From Formicarius rufipectus (Eukaryota > Chordata > Aves > Passeriformes > Formicariidae): 64,000 nucleotides of DNA. The stretch covers positions 368,299 to 432,298 of the forward strand of contig VXAU01002236.1 of the NCBI GenBank assembly GCA_013399695.1. The letters are read 5' to 3'. Made by a program: the position numbers and the translations under genes. Below the pieces are notes generated by a model. The model was given only the letters and a program-made list of their open reading frames with translations, did no database searches and had not been told where the DNA came from. Positions 58,301-64,000 of this stretch are shown here, piece by piece; positions within the stretch are counted from its first letter, which is position 1, and each line of letters opens with the position of its first letter.

Positions 58301-61300
58301 TCTCAGGGAATGATCAGCCAAGGACCTTCACACACACAATGATAATCCAAGGTGAGGACAGACCTGAGAGGCACAAGGGAAAACATTCCTGACTCTGGAG
58401 GTTCTGCAGGGTTGATCTCCAGCCTGTCTCTCCAGCAAGCCCCAGCAGCAAATCTCCAGCAAAAACCACCACGGGCCACGTGCCAAGTGAGCCTCTCCCG
58501 CACAGAGAAGATGGGATAAGATTTGGATTAGATCCAAAGAGACAGAGCAGAGGAGAGATGGTGCCTGACAGAGCAAATTTGGAACACTGGGAGTGCAGGC
58601 AGACTGGGAGCTCTGGAGTGATGATAATAAAGAAGTTTAACTGATTGTAAAGCTCCTTTAGCTGGGTATTTTCTGGACAGGAGCCTTCAGGATGAGGCTG
58701 GAAGATCATCCTCATGGAAAAATGAACATCAGGGCTGGTTTTCATTCAGAGAATTCTTCTTACAACACAGCACCAGTGCAGTTGACTCTCCTCAGCATTC
58801 CTGGACAAGCACAGATGAGAGACTGTGCCCTTCCCTCTGCAGGGTATCCCAGCATGAAGTTCTGGTCTCCTGAAGGAATGACTTACGAATCCTTTACAGC
58901 AACTCTCCTACTGCAGTTAGCACCTTCAACCACCAAAAAGAAACGAGCCCTGACTGGCAGCACAGGGTGGGTGGGAGGGAGGTTTGACACCAGAAATTCC
59001 CTGCACCCAGAATTGCCCAACCCCTCTGAAGGCTTTGGAAAGTTGGGAAAAAACAGGTAGACAGCAAAAACAAAGTTATGAGTTTACACTGCTGCAGAAA
59101 GGCACAAATGCATCATCCCAAAGTGAAAAAGTATGTTCTTGAATTCAGCACAGGATCACTCCTGCCCTGTGCTTCCAGTGGAAAAACACATTCCCAAGTG
59201 TTATCTGCCATCACAGGGACTTGTGGTCTGCAGCACTGGATGATATTCCAGCTTTTACTTATTCTCCTTAAAAAGTGAGTCTTGATGGGGTTTGTACCAT
59301 CATACAACCACCTCAGTCCATCCTGAAGGGGCTGGAAAAAGGACTTTTTCCTGGTTTCAGACCCTAAAGCAAGAAGAAAAAGCTACAGCCTGCTTGTTGC
59401 TCCACATACCCTTAGGGAAGGAGTGCTGTCACAGCTTGTGCCAACCATCGGATCAAAGCCCAAAACACAAGTATAAAAGAGAAAGAAAAGTAAAAGTAAT
59501 CCATCATCACCAGGGGTAAAACTGCACGGTGATTTTATCTCCTGGAAGATTCTGTGAGAAGCCACATCCCTAACAGGAGCTGGAACGTGATGCATGGAGA
59601 TACAGACGGCTCTTCCACCTGCGCCTGGGCCTCAGTGCCTCTGGATGGGAGGATGGGCATTAATCAGGGAAAAGAAACACTTGGAGAAGGGAATTCCTCT
59701 TTCATTTTCAAGTTGATTGTCCCATTGTGTCCAAAGTTTTCCAGGACCCCTGTCTTGCAAAGCCCAAGGAAACCCCTTTCCCACAAAGAAGAGTGAAGGC
59801 ACTGAGCAACTGAATCTGGTTAAACAGTGCCATGGCTGAGTTACCTGGGAGAGAGGAACGAGGAGCTGCTAAAGCTGCTTTCCCCATTACACAAGCTGTC
59901 CGAGAACAAATCTGCTTCGTGCCCTTCTCCATAATCCTCAAAGTGTTCCTCTCCACTAATGACTGTGACAATGGAATGGCTGAGGTCCGAGCCCAGGGGC
60001 AGGTCATGTGGGTGGGATCTGTGGGAACAGAGGGGAACACGTTAGAGGGTGGGTGCCACAGTCACCTTTCCAATTACATACAGGACATGCCCTTTCCAAG
60101 CCATGTCCCCCATTCCAGCAGAGAAATAAGAGATCTTCACCCTGTGCCTTGAGCAATGAAGGGGCAGCCCAGGCACCACTGGGAAGTTTGCAATGATATT
60201 TTTTCCCCAATAAACCAAGTTTTTTTCCACACACACTCCCCAGCCAGCTGCAACTTGGGACCTGGGGGCACTCCAGTTTGCAGGGCTGATGATAAAGCCC
60301 TGTCCAGCCAAAGGCATGGCAGAGAAAAAGATGGACATGTCCCAAATACATCCTAACTATGTTCTGAGTTCCACGGGCAGCCTGTGTGCCAGGCTCACTC
60401 CTGCTTGTTGCTGCCTAATCCTCTCAAGGGTGCAGTCCAGGGTTTAACTCTGTAGCCCTGGTGGGATTGGTGTCAAGGGGGGTTTAGGCAGCTGCCAAAC
60501 CTGGCAGGGACAGACCCCCCAAAACAAAGCCCCTTCCCTGCTCCTGCTGGGAAAACATTGTATGTGACAATCTTGCAGTGGGGAAGGCTCTTCCATGTGT
60601 TTTTACCCCTGGATCCAGAAGGCTGTAGTGTGTTAAGCTTCAGTGTAAATCCTAAACACACCCAGCACAGGTCCTGGGATGTCCCTTGCTTCTGATGGAA
60701 CAGTCAGCACTAAGTCATCATCCCTGAAAGCATCTTTGCACGTGTAGAGCATGGAGCCACAGAATCATGGAGTCGTTTGGGTTGGAAGGGACCTTAAAGA
60801 TCAACCCATTGCACCCCCTGCCATGGGCAGGGACACCTCCCACCAGCCCAGGTTGCTCCAAGCCCCATCCAGCCTGGCCTTGGACACTTCCAGGGGTGGG
60901 GCAGCCACAGCTTCTCTGGCAAACCTGTGCCAGGGCCTGACCACCACATCAAGCCACCACAGCAGGATGTGCACATCCCTAAAATGAACTTTCCTGCCCA
61001 TGACTATAGAGAGTTTAAAATTAAGCCCGGGAAAAGGCAGGGGGTGTTTGTAAGGACCAGGCTGTGAAAGTGTCCATGTGGCTCTGAGCCACAGGAATGT
61101 GTTTTGGGTGAACTAGCACTACTCTCCTTTCCAAAACTAAATGCTAAAAATAAGAAAACATTGCAGTATTATAAAAATTGGTGTTTCAGCCTATGCCCCC
61201 ATCTCCATCCACTTGCTAGGAAAGGGAAATGGGAGCATGGCCAGACTGCTGGGATAAACCAGCAAATAAAAAAGATTATGGGTAAGCCATTTATGACAAA

Positions 61301-64000
61301 AACCTACACCATCTGAAGGATTTGCCCTTATCCCGCTAATAAAAGCATGTCAACCCTTCAGATCTCTTTTAAACCACCAATAAATCCACTCCAGCTTGTG
61401 GGCATCTGCACATCCTCCTCGTGTCTTTTTTATTCCACAGTGTGATCCACCAGAATCCATCCATCCCCGTGGTGAGTCAGACCATGGCCAAAAACAGTGG
61501 AAATCTCTCCAGGAATAGAAGGCAGGGAGTAGAATTGTTAACTAAGAAGCAAAACCCAAGCCCAGATCCCTAAATCTGGGGCTGTGCTTTGACAAGTACC
61601 ATACAGAAGCAGATCTGATCAAGCACCTCAGCCTGGGATGCTTTGAGCAGTAAACAGTATTTCTTACTCACCTCTGGGGCCTCCAGCAGCTTTGAGATCC
61701 AAAGTCCAATTAATCTTTACTACACAAAGCTTAAATAACCCTTACACTCAAACCATCTAAGATATGTTGAGCTTTAAGAGCTCCTGAGAAGTGATGTTGA
61801 AGCTTTGATTCACCCCACCAGCTGTGTTGGTCAGATTGGACTCACTGGCTGTCCCTGCAAGAGCTCTGGGCACTCGAGGTGTCCCCTCCTGTGTAGGGTT
61901 TGAAGGCACTAAAACCAGCTTTCAACACCTTAGGAACAGACTTCCAGAGGATCCCATCTTCAACTTTTCAAGTCTTTAAGTCCAATGGAGCCTTTCCTTA
62001 ATTTTTTGACTACCTGGAATTTGTGGACACTTAACACACCTGGCAACAGGCACCACTGTGCTTGGACAGAGCACCCACAGGACACCCAACATTTCCAAAC
62101 CCACTCTGGGAATAGCAGTGAATACCAGAATGTTTTAGATTTAAAGGGCCCTTAAAGGCCATCTTGTTCCACCCCCTGCAGGGACACCTTCCCCTACCCC
62201 AGGTTGCTCCAAGCCCCATCCAACCTGACCTTGGACACTTCCAGGGATAGGGCAGCCACAGCTTCTCTGGGCAACCCGTGCCAGGGCCTCAGCACCCTCA
62301 CAGGGAGGAATTCCTTCCCAGTATCCCATCTAAACCTGCTCTCTGGCAGTGGGAAGCCAGAGAGCAGGTCTGTCCCTCCATCCCTTGTCCCCAGTCCCTC
62401 TCCAGCTCTCCTGGAGCCCCTTTAGGCACTGACAGGAACTCTGAGGACTCCCCAGAACTTTCCCCTCTCCAGGTGAACCCTCCATCTCTCCCAGCCTGTC
62501 TCCAGAGCAGAGGGGCTCCAGCCCTGGAGCATCTCCGTGGCCTCTTCTGGACTCTCTCCAGCAGCTCCGTGTCCTTCCTGTGCTGGGGACGCCAGACTTG
62601 GGAAGCTTCAAGAACAGCCTAAGCTTAAAATAACAAAGCATTTCGTACGTACAGGCAGGTGAGTCGCAGGCCCGTCCCCGCTGGCAGGGCCCGGGGGCGC
62701 ACACAGGCTGCCATGGCCCCGGCGGTGCCGGCGGTGCCGGGGTGCGCTGCGGCAGTGCCGCGGCCGCTTGTGTCCCAAATTAACCGTCCCCGAGCTGGAC
62801 GTGCTGCGGCGAGAAGAGCCAGGCCGGATAATCTCATTTCTGCTCTAAGCCACAGCACCCTTTCAGTGCCGGCGCTGCGGCCGCGGCAACACGGCTCGCT
62901 GCATCTCTGACGTGCACCGATGGATTTTGGGGTGGGAGGGAAACCCGATGCTTCCAAAAAGCAACGGGAGCTGTAAGGACTCCCCAGAGCACCAAGCTTG
63001 CGTGGTGAGTTTTTGGCCAAACCTAATTCTGTGTGTTAGTAGGCCTTCAGCAAAAATTATTCCAGAGGTTTTGGTGCTCTGGGGTCATGAACCACATTGG
63101 CACCAGGACAGGTTGGGCAGAGTCGCTGTGGCTGTCCCATCCCTGGAAGTGTCCAAGGCCAGGTTGGACAGGGCTTGGAGTGACCTGGTCTAATGGAAGG
63201 TGTACCTGCCCATGGCAGGTGATGAGATGAGATGAGATGAGCCTTAAGGTCCCTCCAACCCAAACCATTCCATGATTCCATGATTCTAAAGAGATTATTC
63301 CCTCCCCTTCCTCCTGCCAGCATCCCAGTTTCACCCCAAACTCCACTTTTCCTCCAAAAATGAGGTGGGCCCAGGAACAGTTTTGCCAGCAGCGGTTCAG
63401 ACCCAGGGAAGGAGCTCTCAACTCATGTTTCTGTGCTTCAGGCACAAGTCTCAAACTAGTTATTACAGGAGATGGTTGCACATCAAAGGGCATACACGTT
63501 TTTAGGGAAAACAAAAATAGGATGAGTTCCCCTCCTGACTTGAAAATTATATGTTGTGTTTCTGGCTTAAGTGATAGATTAAAAACTGCAAGTCTTTCAG
63601 GTGTTTGGATCACCTGGGAAGTTATTTTAGAGGTTAAAGATGCTAATGAGGGTACAAAAGATCACCCAAGGCAAGCAATGATTAACTCAAAGAGATTGCC
63701 AGACCACGCTCCAAAACAGCCTACACATGGTGCAGCCTAATTATCATCATTATTCTTCAAGAGGAGCTATTTTGGTCTCGCATAAAGTTCCAAACACAAA
63801 GAACAAACCAAGTTTCAGCAAGACAGATTCAGCCCACTTGATTTTACATCCTCAGGCTGTGTCTCCCTTGATCCTCATCTGCTCCCAGCGTCCTGCCCTG
63901 CATGGTGGGTTTTGCTCCTTGCTGTTCCCACTCACCCATGCTCCGGTTCCTCGATGGGATCTGTGAACTCTGAGTGCACAGTGGAGTCGATGGCACTGTC
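40356..64000 (-). CDS. RAB11FIP3: RAB11 family interacting protein 3, C-terminal 459 residues (5' part beyond right edge)
   Basis: Class II Rab11 effector linking Rab11 and Arf6 to recycling endosomes and cytokinesis. Exons (minus): 63936-64000 (cut by the window), 59845-60018, 55608-55742, 52561-52596, 49912-50005, 48313-48416, 45841-45981, 44854-44935, 42888-43025, 41725-41880, 41198-41338, 40356-40469 (TAA). Phases agree across all 11 joins. Landmarks: EEHFEDYGEG, TNPLAAKLHSIL, EFYCSQCHKQINRLEDL, SPNKRLSSKKVAR, EDITDKVVFLEKRVTELEKD, ENLQLVHRANALEEQLKEQE, GRSSSMGLQEYNSRTRE, and the Rab11-binding end YIDRIIVAIMETNPSILEVK. The coiled coil runs from about VVFLEKR to the end. This end and TAANGEQHSRLRQEN match FIP3, not RAB11FIP4. 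The N-terminal EF-hand region is outside the window. Confidence 0.95.
42005..42172 (+). mobile_element. CR1 LINE 3' fragment
   Basis: CATCCCTGGAAGTGTCCAAG, TTGGAGCAACCTGGGCTGGT and a terminal ATTCCATGATTCTATGATT. In a RAB11FIP3 intron. Confidence 0.9.
46392..47080 (-). mobile_element. CR1 LINE 3' fragments, nested or adjacent
   Basis: 46620-46985 is a long reverse-oriented CR1 (GTTTGGGTTGGAAGGGACTT, GCCATGGGCAGGGACACCTC). Shorter CR1-like pieces flank it at 46392-46450 (TCACTGAGGCTGGAAAAGAC) and 47000-47080 (CTAGACCAGGTTGCTCAGAG). In a RAB11FIP3 intron. Confidence 0.85.
47680..47702. repeat. (TA)n microsatellite
   Basis: About ten TA units just left of a CR1 fragment. Confidence 0.85.
47748..47990 (-). 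mobile_element. CR1 LINE 3' fragment
   Basis: Reverse-oriented: GACCATCCAGTCCAATTCCT, CACTCCTGGAGCTCTGGCAG, CCCTCTGGGGGAAGAGCCTT. A different CR1 subfamily from the neighbour at 46620. Confidence 0.9.
48078..48185. repeat. A/T-rich (ATATAAAAT)n low-complexity tract
   Basis: About 100 bp of nearly pure A/T in diverged ATATATAAAAT units, 130 bp from the exon 48313-48416. Confidence 0.85.
56270..56355 (+). mobile_element. Probable degraded CR1 fragment
   Basis: GCTGGATATCAGGAAAAGGT and CAGGCTCCCCAGGGCAGGGG resemble the middle of a CR1 3' region; both ends are lost. Confidence 0.5.
58004..58265 (-). mobile_element. CR1 LINE 3' fragment
   Basis: Reverse-oriented: GAAGATCATCCAGTTCCACT, CTACTAGACCAGGTTGCTTT, CCTGGGCAACCTGTGCCAGG. 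In a RAB11FIP3 intron. Confidence 0.9.
59845..60018 (-). CDS. RAB11FIP3: RAB11FIP3 internal exon (acidic/Ser-rich) easily missed
   Basis: This 58-codon exon has no ATG-started frame. It reads SHPHDLPLGSDLSHSI, EEHFEDYGEGHEADLF and NGESSFSSSSFLSP between a CCCACAG acceptor and a GTAACT donor. Its phase joins PEHG- upstream and -STNPLAAK downstream. Confidence 0.9.
60765..60950 (-). mobile_element. CR1 LINE 3' fragment
   Basis: Reverse-oriented: TTTGGGTTGGAAGGGACCTT, GCCATGGGCAGGGACACCTC, CCACAGCTTCTCTGGCAAAC. Confidence 0.9.
62105..62640 (-). mobile_element. Long CR1 LINE 3' fragment
   Basis: Reverse-oriented, about 530 bp: TTAAAGGCCATCTTGTTCCA, GGGCAACCCGTGCCAGGGCC, then the 5'-ward CR1 part with CCCAGCCTGTCTCCAGAGCA. 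It abuts the CpG-rich block at 62650. Confidence 0.9.
62650..62910. promoter_or_regulatory. CpG-rich block inside a RAB11FIP3 intron
   Basis: A 260-bp island dense in CpG (GCGGCCGC-like words) within A/T-rich, CR1-filled intron DNA between exons 63936 and 60018. It could be an internal promoter for a shorter transcript or an unannotated exon. A plus-strand donor-like CAG/GTGAGT is at 62656-62664. Confidence 0.3.
63120..63290 (+). mobile_element. CR1 LINE 3' fragment
   Basis: CATCCCTGGAAGTGTCCAAG, TTGGAGTGACCTGGTCTAAT, a GATGA microsatellite expansion (63220-63240), then ATTCCATGATTCCATGATTCT. Confidence 0.9.

Overview
This window is eukaryotic nuclear DNA from a bird, probably a songbird or other neoavian. 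The evidence is intron-split vertebrate genes with GT/AG junctions, many 3' fragments of CR1 LINEs of avian type, and GC-rich minisatellite-laden introns typical of a microchromosome. Six protein-coding genes can be rebuilt exon by exon. In each the reading frame stays open and the splice phases agree across every junction. Names come from remembered family sequences; no search was run.

Layout. (1) 809-8469, minus: CFAP70, a ciliary protein; the N-terminal 385 residues are here and the gene runs off the left edge. (2) 9830-12803, plus: MSS51, a MYND-finger mitochondrial protein, complete at 497 aa and head-to-head with CFAP70 across a CpG-rich promoter. (3) 13635-18647, minus: a PITPNC1-like phosphatidylinositol transfer protein, complete, with an 8-nt microexon and two alternative last exons. 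It converges tail-to-tail on MSS51. (4) 18648-22235: GC-rich DNA with an assembly gap, a hexamer tandem repeat and one unexplained exon-like block. (5) 22459-23325, minus: a MYADM-like eight-span MARVEL protein. (6) 24415-34782, minus: a 724-aa septin with a SEPTIN9-type N-terminus and a SEPTIN12-like GTPase core. (7) 34783-38064: intergenic, with a CR1 and a degenerate minisatellite. (8) 40356-64000, minus: RAB11FIP3, last 459 residues, running off the right edge.

The most interesting points are these. The four genes from 13 kb to the right edge each have a paralogue on human chromosome 17 (PITPNC1, MYADML2, SEPTIN9, RAB11FIP4), which suggests a whole-genome-duplication block containing a PITPNC1 sister gene I do not know from mammals. 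That block sits only about 0.2 kb from CFAP70/MSS51, which belong to human 10q22. Both last exons of the PITPNC1-like gene match the two known human PITPNC1 tails. A 20-bp perfect hairpin lies between the converging MSS51 and PITPNC1-like genes. Two local duplications flank single N bases and look like assembly errors.

The genes do not form a pathway. No RNA gene, CRISPR array, virus-derived gene or bacterial-type operon was seen.
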